Part shown: positions 1-6,106 of the stretch, piece after piece
Numbering within the stretch: position 1 is the stretch's first letter
How the letters are laid out: every line of letters starts with the position of its first letter
Source: Candidatus Borrarchaeota archaeon
GTDB lineage: Archaea > Asgardarchaeota > Sifarchaeia > Borrarchaeales > Borrarchaeaceae
Length of the DNA stretch: 10,307 nt
Reading direction: 5' to 3'
NCBI GenBank assembly: GCA_016840645.1
Contig: JAEORY010000107.1
Span: 1 to 10,307, forward strand
Translations under genes and position numbers: made by a program
The notes under the pieces: model-generated
What the model saw: the letters and a program-made list of their open reading frames with translations, nothing else
Told to the model about the DNA's origin: nothing
The model's database searches: none

Positions 1-474
1 CCGAATAATGTAATTTCCGTTGCCATCATTTCAATTTGTGTTTCATATACTCTTTTCTTTAGTTGCGCATTAATATTCACTCCCAGGGAAGTTCAAATTC
101 ATTCCGATTTCAAAAAGATCACTGATTCAAGATGGTCTGGATACGGCTGGCAGGAGTCAATAGAGTATTTACAGCAGGAAAACTATTCTGCAGATACTGT
201 GATTTTTCCCATGCCAAAGTGGGGGTTTGAGTTTATTGCAAAAGACCTATACCCACGTATTTATGGTAGTGGATATATAGCAGACTACTTTAATGACGCT
301 GAGTTAAGTAGATATCTTATTGAAGACAATACTTGCGTCTTTTTAATTCGCAGATATACACCTGAAAAATACGAAGATTTTGCTTCACTGGTAGAAATAT
401 TTCCTGAGATTACATTAGTAAAAATCATAGAGGTTTATGAAATTCCTGAAGTTTATATTTTCGTCAAATCTTGA
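1..474 (+). CDS. GT-C type membrane glycosyltransferase, C-terminal part (5' end outside window)
   Basis: The reading frame is open from the first base to a TGA at 472-474, giving the last 157 residues of a protein that begins outside the window; the first internal ATG, at 199, is not the real start. Visible residues 3-26 form a hydrophobic membrane helix. A soluble tail of about 130 residues follows, with a Trp/aromatic-rich helix (residues about 44-58) and then alternating strands and helices. The same arrangement, a last membrane helix, a W/I-rich helix and a small alpha/beta tail, ends the GT-C proteins at 578-2068 and 8230-9777. I therefore infer the C-terminus of a PMT/ArnT-like glycosyltransferase, which would transfer sugar from a polyprenyl-phosphate sugar on the outer membrane face. 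The catalytic N-terminal loops are not visible, so the family call rests on architecture and neighbours only. Confidence 0.6.
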   Translation, partial: PNNVISVAIISICVSYTLFFSCALIFTPREVQIHSDFKKITDSRWSGYGWQESIEYLQQENYSADTVIFPMPKWGFEFIAKDLYPRIYGSGYIADYFNDAELSRYLIEDNTCVFLIRRYTPEKYEDFASLVEIFPEITLVKIIEVYEIPEVYIFVKS

Positions 475-509
475 TTCATCATTTACAACCAGTATTGAGA
501 AAAAATCAC

Positions 510-516
510 TTATAGA
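510..516 (+). promoter_or_regulatory. Candidate archaeal TATA box for the GT-C gene at 578
   Basis: TTATAGA is preceded by the purine-rich run GAGAAAAAA (497-505), which resembles a BRE. A start about 25 nt downstream would fall near 538-540, at the foot of the inverted repeat 539-561. Position and composition only. Confidence 0.3.
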
Positions 517-538
517 TTTTGTATCGAGAAACTAGATC

Positions 539-561
539 AAGGGTTATAGCATCTAACCCTT
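539..561 (+). repeat. Perfect 8-bp inverted repeat just before a glycosyltransferase start
   Basis: AAGGGTTA (539-546) and TAACCCTT (554-561) are exact reverse complements around a 7-nt loop. The repeat ends 16 nt before the GTG start at 578 and overlaps the transcription start predicted from the TATA-like box at 510. It could be an operator or a leader hairpin. It is unlikely to terminate the upstream gene, because no T-run follows it. Confidence 0.55.
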
Positions 562-577
562 AAATGGGCGTATCCAA

Positions 578-2068
578 GTGAAAATCACTGAAAAACTGAC
601 GTTTGTATTAATAATTTTTTTCGGTGCTCTTTTACGACTCTATTTTGCAGTTATTCATCCTGTGAATTCTGATGCTGCATGGCATTTAGCAATTGCAGAA
701 GATATAGCTAAATTAGGACATATTCCCCAAGCTGATACCTTTCGCCACTACCCATTCCTTTGGCATCCACCACTTTTTCACTTAATTGCAGCACAACTCT
801 ACGAAACTACATCAAATGCTTTAATCATGCAACTCTTATCACCCATTTTCGGAATAATGACACTTTTCATTACATTTGTATTCATTAGATATCTATTTAG
901 GACAGATATAGCCTTACTTACCACGTTTTTCCTTGCAGTTATTCCCCTGCATTTATATTTTAGTGTAATAAGTTATGTTAGTACTGCAATTACGTTCCTT
1001 ACAATTTTTTGTGTTTTTCTTTATCTTAGAGGGCTATCTGATGGAAATCAGAAGATGCTGATTCTTTCAGGATTAAGTTTTGGACTTTCGATCCTCACGA
1101 AAGCAACTGGCTTTGCAATAGTTTTCATTCTATTGATTATTTTTAGGCTTTATTACAACAAGAAACAGAAAGCTAAAGTGTCTAGTTTGCTATTAACAAT
1201 TATCATCGGTTTCCTAGTCGGTACTCTTTGGTATATAAGACCATATCTTGCATATGGTAACCCTTTTGGTCCCGCTGCGTTCTTATTTGGATCTACTTCA
1301 AGAAGAAATATTTTAGAGATCATTATCACAGAAAGATCATACCTAATTTTTTTTAATCAACCAGATAGAATACTTGCATACTTTTGGGTTCTTAGTAGAA
1401 ATAGTTCTATTGTTTCGTTTATTACACCTATAGCTCTGTCTCTGACTTTTCTATATGGTCTTTTTGAACTTTTACGAAGACGAAAAGATTCCGATATTAT
1501 TCTAATGGCAATTGTATTTGTTTTTACAGCAATAGTCATTGTATATCTACTTGACCATATGGAAATTCATGGCATTAGGTTAAGTCTGCCAATGCTCCCT
1601 GCACTATCCGGAATCCTTGCTTTTGGCGTTTTAAGGCTGTTTTTCAGTGAAAAAACACATATCCTCTACTCTTGGAGACTTTATTTACTTACTTTTCTAT
1701 TTTCGCTTATTTGCGCGTCATCTACTTATGCGATATACGAAAAAACATATACTGTATCAGCTGATATCGAAATAGTTAGAAACGCTTGCATTTGGATTGA
1801 TCGATATACAATGGATTCAACAAAATTACTTAATGACGGCTGGAGAGATGATGTAGAATATCTTTCAAAAAGATACACCGTTTATTCAGGTACAGATGCA
1901 AATTTTTCTCGCATTCTTAATACTGCTCAAATAAACAATGTTACATATCTTTTGCTTCAGGAATCCTTCGGTTTAGAGGAAGGCACTATAGAATTAATTG
2001 ATACATCTACAAAGTTCAATAAAGTCTATGAAAGTGATTTTTCCATTCATATTTATTTCATGAAATGA
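578..2068 (+). CDS. GT-C superfamily (PMT/ArnT-like) membrane glycosyltransferase
   Basis: This is a 496-residue integral membrane protein with roughly ten hydrophobic helices (for example 6-24, 82-103, 110-150, 160-192, 203-220, 279-298, 306-325, 336-355, 367-386). The first extracytoplasmic loop carries the acidic signature NSDAAWHLAIAED (D32, E41, D42) and then WHPPLFH (62-68), as in GT-C enzymes that use polyprenyl-phosphate sugars. A W-Y-I-R-P-Y-L-A-Y-G-N-P-F block (218-230) recurs almost unchanged in the minus-strand GT-C protein at 8230-9777. Residues 387-496 form a soluble C-terminal domain. The start is GTG; no in-frame ATG precedes it and no clear Shine-Dalgarno is seen. It lies between two other glycosyltransferase genes on the same strand, so a role in surface glycan or protein glycosylation is inferred. 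Sugar and acceptor cannot be told. Confidence 0.8.
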   Translation: MKITEKLTFVLIIFFGALLRLYFAVIHPVNSDAAWHLAIAEDIAKLGHIPQADTFRHYPFLWHPPLFHLIAAQLYETTSNALIMQLLSPIFGIMTLFITFVFIRYLFRTDIALLTTFFLAVIPLHLYFSVISYVSTAITFLTIFCVFLYLRGLSDGNQKMLILSGLSFGLSILTKATGFAIVFILLIIFRLYYNKKQKAKVSSLLLTIIIGFLVGTLWYIRPYLAYGNPFGPAAFLFGSTSRRNILEIIITERSYLIFFNQPDRILAYFWVLSRNSSIVSFITPIALSLTFLYGLFELLRRRKDSDIILMAIVFVFTAIVIVYLLDHMEIHGIRLSLPMLPALSGILAFGVLRLFFSEKTHILYSWRLYLLTFLFSLICASSTYAIYEKTYTVSADIEIVRNACIWIDRYTMDSTKLLNDGWRDDVEYLSKRYTVYSGTDANFSRILNTAQINNVTYLLLQESFGLEEGTIELIDTSTKFNKVYESDFSIHIYFMK

Positions 2069-2151
2069 ATTAAAAGTAAGTAGACTTTGTTCTTTAAGTT
2101 CACTCTAAACGTTGAAATTATCAAATAACCGAATAAATAAGTGACAAAAAT

Positions 2152-3273
2152 TTGAAGATTCTAATGGTCTATCCATACTTTGATCATCCAAGTTCGCACA
2201 CCCTCTGTAAAGGACTTGTGGAAAGAGGTTGCAAACTTACAATCTTTTGTTGCCCTCATAAAAATGAAAAGAGTTTAGAGGGTGTAGAAATCATTCATAC
2301 TCCTTATTTATTCAAATTAAGACCGTATTTTCCAATATCGATTCCGAAAGTGCTGTCATTTGGGGATTTTGACATTTTACACCTCCATGAAGATTATCAA
2401 TTAAATACTTTCTATTGTTCGTTTCTTTCAAGGACTAGGACCAGTATCCCAACTATTCTTACTGAACACTATGACGGTTATGTAATTGGACATACGGGTT
2501 GGAGACTTCTTCGATTATTAACCAATACCTTTATCGGAAAAACTGTGGTTCGTGGATGCGATGGATATATAGCACAAACAAAAGGGTCACGCGAATATTT
2601 AATCAACCAAGGCGCAAAATCCGAGCTTATAGCTATACTTTATCATCCAGTCGACACTCGTCTTTTTGCACCGAGAAGAAGTAATGCTCTTAATAAATTC
2701 CTATCAAGCGATGAAATCAAATTTCTTTTTGTAGGGCGATTAGAAAAGTCAAAAGGTGTCTATTGCCTTATTCATGCCATGAAACCTCTATTACAAAGTA
2801 AGTTGAATGCTAAGTTGTTTATAATTGGAAGAGGTATTGAAGAAAGGAATTTGAAAACACTAGTTTCCTCTCTAAATTTGACTGATTATGTCACATTTCT
2901 AGGAAATGTACCATATGAACGCCTGCCCGAATTTTATAATGCGTGTGATGCCCTTATATTACCTAGTTTAATTGACCCCTCACCTTCTGTAATTTTGGAA
3001 GCAATGGCCTGTGGAAAACCTGTTATAGGATCTAAAGTAGGTGGAATCGATGAGGTACTTGTTGATAGAGAGACAGGTTATTTATTCAAACCCAACAACT
3101 ATAAAGAATTGTCTTTACTGCTTAGAAAATTTGTCGAATCACCTGAAATAATTCAACAACTCGGAAAGAATTCAAGAACAAGAATCGAAGAAGTTTATGC
3201 TCTTGATAAAATATCTAAAAAACATATTAAGATTTATGAAAAGGTTTTGGCTAAAAAACCTAAAACGAAATAA
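2152..3273 (+). CDS. GT4-family (GT-B fold) glycosyltransferase
   Basis: This 373-residue soluble protein moves a sugar from an activated nucleotide-sugar donor to an acceptor, probably at the inner membrane face. The N-terminal Rossmann half begins MKILMVYPYF, followed by HLHE (77-80) and TEHYDG (104-109). The C-terminal donor half begins FLFVGRLEKSKG (191-202), where R196 and K201 are the usual phosphate-contacting residues. The block LPSLIDPSPSVILEAMACGKP (270-290) and GGIDE (297-301) is the classic GT4 donor-site region. In the usual E-X7-E motif the first Glu is replaced by Asp (D275, with E283). The start is TTG at 2152; an in-frame TAA at 2134 rules out an upstream start. The gene follows the GT-C gene after 83 nt and probably belongs to the same glycan pathway. 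Substrate unknown. Confidence 0.88.
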   Translation: MKILMVYPYFDHPSSHTLCKGLVERGCKLTIFCCPHKNEKSLEGVEIIHTPYLFKLRPYFPISIPKVLSFGDFDILHLHEDYQLNTFYCSFLSRTRTSIPTILTEHYDGYVIGHTGWRLLRLLTNTFIGKTVVRGCDGYIAQTKGSREYLINQGAKSELIAILYHPVDTRLFAPRRSNALNKFLSSDEIKFLFVGRLEKSKGVYCLIHAMKPLLQSKLNAKLFIIGRGIEERNLKTLVSSLNLTDYVTFLGNVPYERLPEFYNACDALILPSLIDPSPSVILEAMACGKPVIGSKVGGIDEVLVDRETGYLFKPNNYKELSLLLRKFVESPEIIQQLGKNSRTRIEEVYALDKISKKHIKIYEKVLAKKPKTK

Positions 3274-3279
3274 TTTGAT

Positions 3280-3286
3280 AAAAGAA
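3280..3286 (-). terminator. T-rich terminator after tRNA-Lys
   Basis: Directly after the encoded CCA the minus strand reads TTCTTTT, with more T-rich sequence into the 3' end of the GT4 gene (TTATTTCGTTTT). Oligo-T runs terminate archaeal transcription. Confidence 0.45.
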
Positions 3287-3303
3287 TGGCGGGCCCGACG
3301 GGA

Positions 3304-3333
3304 CTCTCAGAAACGAGCAGATGCTCAATTTCC
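3304..3333 (-). other. tRNA-Lys intron 3 (T-loop, position 59/60), 30 nt
   Basis: Cut sites after A59 (3334) and before T60 (3303) leave T-loop TTCAAAT. The BHB consists of exon TTCA (3339-3336) paired with intron TGAG (3309-3306, one T-G wobble), bulges AA|G and AG|T, and an inner helix GAAA/TTTC. GAGC/GCTC extends this helix beyond an internal loop and closes an ATCT loop. Confidence 0.82.
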
Positions 3334-3355
3334 TTTGAACCCGCGGCCATCGGGT

Positions 3356-3375
3356 GTCTCTACCTGAAATAGGTA
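3356..3375 (-). other. tRNA-Lys intron 2 (anticodon loop, position 37/38), 20 nt
   Basis: This is a textbook archaeal BHB. Exon CTCT (3381-3378, positions 32-35) pairs perfectly with intron AGAG (3361-3358). Three-nt bulges TA|T and AC|A hold the cuts, and the inner helix ACCT/AGGT closes a 5-nt loop ATTTC. Removal joins A37 (3376) to A38 (3355). Confidence 0.93.
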
Positions 3376-3389
3376 TAAGAGCCCGACGC

Positions 3390-3413
3390 TTTCGGCCTCA
3401 ACTATTTGATTGG
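3390..3413 (-). other. tRNA-Lys intron 1 (D-arm, about position 23/24), 24 nt
   Basis: Removing 3390-3413, or equivalently 3391-3414 because an A flanks each end, restores the D-stem GCTC/GAGC. The splice structure is only BHB-like: outer GCT/AGC, a 3-bp GGT/GCC middle helix, then CCAA pairing with TTGAG around one bulged A. The boundary is ambiguous by one base. Confidence 0.75.
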
Positions 3414-3453
3414 TCTACCTAGCTGAGCTACGGGCCCATAAATCAAATTAATA

Positions 3454-3461
3454 AGATAAAA
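3454..3461 (-). promoter_or_regulatory. Candidate TATA box for tRNA-Lys
   Basis: The minus strand reads TTTTATCT about 17-24 nt before the mature tRNA 5' end, in AT-rich sequence. This spacing suits an archaeal TATA box only if transcription starts at or very close to the mature 5' end. Confidence 0.3.
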
Positions 3462-3480
3462 GGAGATTATTGCTGAAAAT

Positions 3481-3488
3481 TATAAAAA
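3481..3488 (+). promoter_or_regulatory. Candidate archaeal TATA box for the methyltransferase (and Trm5) genes
   Basis: TATAAAAA is preceded by purine-rich GAAAAT. Transcription would start near 3508-3512, before the strong Shine-Dalgarno-like GGAGGG at 3538. It is arranged divergently with the tRNA-Lys promoter. Confidence 0.45.
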
Positions 3489-3537
3489 CGTTTTGTATTT
3501 AACTTCCTGTACTAAACTTTCTGTTATTTGATGCAAT

Positions 3538-3543
3538 GGAGGG
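3538..3543 (+). promoter_or_regulatory. Strong Shine-Dalgarno-like GGAGGG before the methyltransferase
   Basis: GGAGGG is the clearest ribosome-binding sequence in the window. It sits 7 nt before an in-frame CTG (3551) but 31 nt before the TTG taken as start, so it argues for a longer protein or a non-standard start. Confidence 0.4.
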
Positions 3544-3574
3544 TAATTAGCTGTCTAGAGCTCTGAGAAGGCGT

Positions 3575-4444
3575 TTGTTTACCTATTATTCAACTTATGA
3601 AAAGTATTTTGAAAATGCAGAACGTCATCGAAAGGAAGAAGATACTGTAGGTAAACTCTTTTTTCCAGGGCTCAAATCTCTAATAAGAAGTTCAAAAAAT
3701 GGTATGTTTCTTGACGTTGGTACTGGCAGTGGCGTAATCGTAAGAAAGGTTGCGACAGAAGGCATATATTCAGTTGGCGTAGATATTTCACGAGCAGGTA
3801 TTCGTCTCGGAAAGAAAATGGCCATCTCTGAACAAATTGACCACAAGATAGAATTTCTCATAGGAGATGCAACACGATTACCTTTCAAGGATGATGCATT
3901 TACTATTGTAGAGTGTCAAGAACTACTTGAACACCTTCCAAATCCTGGTTCGTGCATCTCTGAACTCTCAAGGGTAACTAAACGAGACGGTTCTGTCCTT
4001 ATTCAGACACCTAATTTTGCCAGCCCATTTGTGGTGGTGTCAGAAAAGGGAGTTGAGAAAGGAAGAAATGATCTTAAAACGGCTTTTATTGCATTTGTTA
4101 GTGCAATAGTTAGTAAAAATCAATTAAAACGGCTTTTTATGTTTCTTATTATGTATCTTCAACTCAATCTTTTGAAAAACCACACTTTTTCATTAGTTTT
4201 AAAGCCACGCCTTTCGAAAGACCCCGCTTTCGCTTGTGGCGACAAGGACGATTTAGTATACTTGTCAAATATAATTGAGATTGAACATTTCATTACAAGA
4301 CTGGGTTTGACTATCCTTTTCTCTTCGAGTTACGTGATACGAAAAGCGCATCCGTTAGCCAAAGCAATTGCTTCCGTAATTGACTCTTTGCCAATCCTCA
4401 ATAAATTCGGTCCAAATTGTTTCATCCAGGCTAAGAAGAAATAG
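3575..4444 (+). CDS. Class I SAM-dependent methyltransferase (Methyltransf_11-like)
   Basis: This 289-residue protein has the Rossmann-fold signature of S-adenosylmethionine enzymes: motif I LDVGTGSG (46-53), acidic D70 at the end of strand 2 (VGVDIS), GDATRLPF (98-105), and AFTIVECQELLEHLPNPG (108-125) followed by LIQTPN (142-147). Residues about 168-200 are hydrophobic with interspersed Lys/Arg, suggesting contact with a membrane or lipid. It neighbours glycosyltransferase genes, so the acceptor could be a glycan or polyprenyl lipid, but nothing fixes it. The start is uncertain. TTG at 3575 is used here, but the good Shine-Dalgarno GGAGGG (3538-3543) lies 31 nt upstream and is better spaced to an in-frame CTG at 3551, which would add eight residues (LSRALRRR). 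An in-frame TAG at 3548 limits any further extension. Trm5 follows after 42 nt and is probably co-transcribed. Confidence 0.82.
   Translation: MFTYYSTYEKYFENAERHRKEEDTVGKLFFPGLKSLIRSSKNGMFLDVGTGSGVIVRKVATEGIYSVGVDISRAGIRLGKKMAISEQIDHKIEFLIGDATRLPFKDDAFTIVECQELLEHLPNPGSCISELSRVTKRDGSVLIQTPNFASPFVVVSEKGVEKGRNDLKTAFIAFVSAIVSKNQLKRLFMFLIMYLQLNLLKNHTFSLVLKPRLSKDPAFACGDKDDLVYLSNIIEIEHFITRLGLTILFSSSYVIRKAHPLAKAIASVIDSLPILNKFGPNCFIQAKKK
4074..4137 (+). repeat. 14-bp direct repeat, 50 bp apart, inside the methyltransferase gene
   Basis: TTAAAACGGCTTTT occurs at 4074-4087 and again at 4124-4137. The offset is not a multiple of three, so the copies are read in different frames (L-K-T-A-F and L-K-R-L-F). 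A 6-bp inverted repeat ATTGCA/TGCAAT (4088-4093, 4102-4107) lies between them. Confidence 0.6.
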
Positions 4445-4486
4445 TGTTTAATTTCACCGTAAATACAAATTAATGAGAGTTATCTG

Positions 4487-5554
4487 ATGTCCACCGCATA
4501 TTATCTCTGTATGCACAAAACCGCGGGTGAACCTGTAAGAAAACTATTGGTACGCCAATCGCTCATCAATACGAATCTACGAATCGAAAAAGATGAAAAT
4601 TACATCTATTTTCCTTTGACTAAACTTCCGTCAGATCAAGAGAAGGAGCTGATTTCCTCTTTTGTGAAAGACTTCTCTATCGGAAATAAGGTTTTTCAAG
4701 TTAAAGATCAAGGGCCTAAGAATCTTCTTGAAACCCTAGATGGAGTCCTGCAACCAAAGGAACTTGTTTTTGTACCTCATAGTTATGATGTGATAGGGGA
4801 TATCGCGATCCTAGATATTCCTTCAGAGTTATCACAGCATTCACATACTATAGGAGAAGCCTTACTAAAGGCCCATAAACATATTACAACCGTCTTAGAT
4901 AAAAAGGAGGTTATACAGGACCTATATCGAGTAGGAAAATATGAAGTTATCGCCGGAGAAAACCGAACAGAAACGATTCATCGAGAATATGGATGTCGGT
5001 TTGCAGTAGATGTTACAAAAGCATTTTTTAGTCCACGCCTAAGCACAGAACATAATAGAGTTGCCTCTTTAGTTAAGCCAAACGAAACTGTAATCGACAT
5101 GTTTTGTGGAATTGGACCATTTTCTATTTTGATTACTCGTAAAGTTGTTTCAAATGTACATGCAATTGATGTTAATCCTAATGCTATCGAATATCTCGAA
5201 AAAAACATTAAACTCAACAAACTTCGGGGAACAATTGTACCTTATGTAGGTGACGCCAGAGACGTTGTTAGTAAAAACAATCTTATCGGAATTGCTGATA
5301 GAGTAATAATGAATCACCCAGTAGCCGCTGATGAGTTTATAGATGTTGCTTGTATTGCCATCAAAAAAGAGGGAGGAATTCTTCATTTCTATGATTTTCT
5401 TAAATCAGAGGAACTGGAACAGTCAATGGAAGAAAACGTAATTGCTCAAGTAATCAAGTTCTCACGACAAGTTGAAAAGATACTTACAAAAAAAATCGTT
5501 CGACCAATTGCACCCCATACTTATCAAGTGGTTATAGATCTAAAAATCAATTGA
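4487..5554 (+). CDS. trm5: tRNA (guanine37-N1)-methyltransferase Trm5
   Basis: Trm5 transfers a methyl group from S-adenosylmethionine to N1 of G37, next to the anticodon, which prevents +1 frameshifting; in archaea the product can feed wyosine synthesis. The 355 residues match the family size and layout: a small N-terminal domain, the linker region RVGKYEVIAGENRTETIHRE (148-167), then FFSPRLSTEHNRV (180-192), SAM motif I DMFCGIGPFS (204-213), AIDVNPNAIEYL (226-237), GDARDVV (255-261), the active-site strand DRVIMNHPV (271-279), and GGILHFYDF (296-304). The catalytic N-L-P of the characterised archaeal enzyme reads N-H-P (276-278) here. ATG start. The gene follows the methyltransferase by 42 nt and converges on DUF371, with 8 nt between the stop codons. 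The neighbouring tRNA-Lys has A37 and is not expected to be a substrate. Confidence 0.93.
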   Translation: MSTAYYLCMHKTAGEPVRKLLVRQSLINTNLRIEKDENYIYFPLTKLPSDQEKELISSFVKDFSIGNKVFQVKDQGPKNLLETLDGVLQPKELVFVPHSYDVIGDIAILDIPSELSQHSHTIGEALLKAHKHITTVLDKKEVIQDLYRVGKYEVIAGENRTETIHREYGCRFAVDVTKAFFSPRLSTEHNRVASLVKPNETVIDMFCGIGPFSILITRKVVSNVHAIDVNPNAIEYLEKNIKLNKLRGTIVPYVGDARDVVSKNNLIGIADRVIMNHPVAADEFIDVACIAIKKEGGILHFYDFLKSEELEQSMEENVIAQVIKFSRQVEKILTKKIVRPIAPHTYQVVIDLKIN

Positions 5555-5569
5555 TCTTTGTTTTATTTC
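5551..5569 (+). terminator. T-rich tract after trm5
   Basis: A T-rich run spans the trm5 stop and the first bases of the convergent gene, a plausible archaeal oligo-T terminator. The 10-nt palindrome ATCAATTGAT (5545-5554) lies just before it. Confidence 0.3.
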
Positions 5570-5988
5570 ACCCTTAACGTGATTGTTATTTCCGTGTCTG
5601 GTTTTTTGAGTTGCTCTACCAGACGTCGATCCAAATCTATTGCAGCCTTGTCAGAATTGATTAAAAAGGTTCTATCCGAAATAAAAGCACTTTTTCTTCC
5701 TACGAGATCTGTTGGATGACTAAAAGTCAATTGTGGTGACCCTTTGCCCGTAATTTGTTCGATCAACCCATCTACTTCAATGATAACTTCTATAATTGCA
5801 TCGATTTTCTTAGCATGCTTCTTAAATTCTTCTGTTAAATTCGTTGCGGCTGCGCTTGCACCAACTGCAATAATGCAATCGGCACGTGTACTGATTTTTT
5901 GTTCGCGAGTAATTTCAAATGTGGTTTTATGAGTTGCTCGAATGTTTTTATGACCTCTGGCAATAATCTTCTCAATTACTGGTGACAA
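5563..5988 (-). CDS. DUF371 family protein (archaeal, function unknown)
   Basis: This 141-residue soluble protein is recognised as DUF371, a small family found in archaea, by its signature ARGHKNIRATHKTTFEIT (10-27), TRADCIIAVGASA (34-46), GKGSPQLTFSHPTDLVGRKS (81-100) and SDKAAIDLDRRLVE (112-125). The whole usual family length is present. No biochemical role is established to my knowledge and none is assigned. The start is a TTG at 5988; no ATG is available before the conserved block, and family members also begin a few residues before ARGH. It is convergent with trm5. Upstream lies a 211-nt AT-rich gap and then the tnpB element, so its promoter may have been affected by that insertion. Confidence 0.88.
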   Translation of the reverse strand: MSPVIEKIIARGHKNIRATHKTTFEITREQKISTRADCIIAVGASAAATNLTEEFKKHAKKIDAIIEVIIEVDGLIEQITGKGSPQLTFSHPTDLVGRKSAFISDRTFLINSDKAAIDLDRRLVEQLKKPDTEITITLRVK

Positions 5989-6106
5989 CCTGATTTAACA
6001 CCATTCTGTATCAATTATCAAGAATATTAGAACTTTTTTTAATTCTTCTCTTCATTTTAAAAAAAATCTAATTATGGTGCATAGAAGTTAGACCAAAGGG
6101 GTTTTT

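Larger units (their letters stand above)
3287..3437 (-). tRNA. tRNA-Lys (anticodon CTT) interrupted by three introns, CCA encoded
   Basis: Read on the minus strand, the 151-nt gene holds a 77-nt mature tRNA and 74 nt of intron. Acceptor strands GGGCCCG (3437-3431) and CGGGCCC (3297-3291) pair over all 7 bp, with discriminator G (3290) and CCA (3289-3287). The D-stem is GCTC/GAGC with loop AGCTAGGTA. The anticodon stem TCGGG/CCCGA closes the loop CTCTTAA, giving anticodon CTT at 3379-3377. The variable loop is TGGCC. The T-stem GCGGG/CCCGT (one G-T wobble) closes loop TTCAAAT. These arms form only if segments 3390-3413, 3356-3375 and 3304-3333 are removed. The anticodon-loop and T-loop introns have bulge-helix-bulge structures; the D-arm one is relaxed. 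Introns outside 37/38 are established in archaea, but three in one tRNA is rare and mainly known from Thermoproteales. Processing is inferred, not shown. Confidence 0.9.

Noticed and set aside
3287..3437. Two tandem or split tRNA halves instead of one interrupted tRNA
   Set aside because: All arms occur once and in order on one strand, and three short introns explain every extra base.
3625..3888. Minus-strand open frame opposite the methyltransferase
   Set aside because: It is the reverse of motif-bearing coding sequence, with no start signal or domain.
4978..5386. Two minus-strand open frames opposite trm5
   Set aside because: They are antisense to conserved Trm5 motifs and have no support of their own.
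5545..5554. Palindrome ATCAATTGAT at the trm5 stop codon
   Set aside because: A 10-nt AT-rich palindrome is expected several times in 10 kb by chance. It is noted only as part of the terminator region.
5744..5932. Small plus-strand open frame inside DUF371
   Set aside because: It is antisense to a conserved DUF371 gene. It is hydrophobic only by chance of frame.
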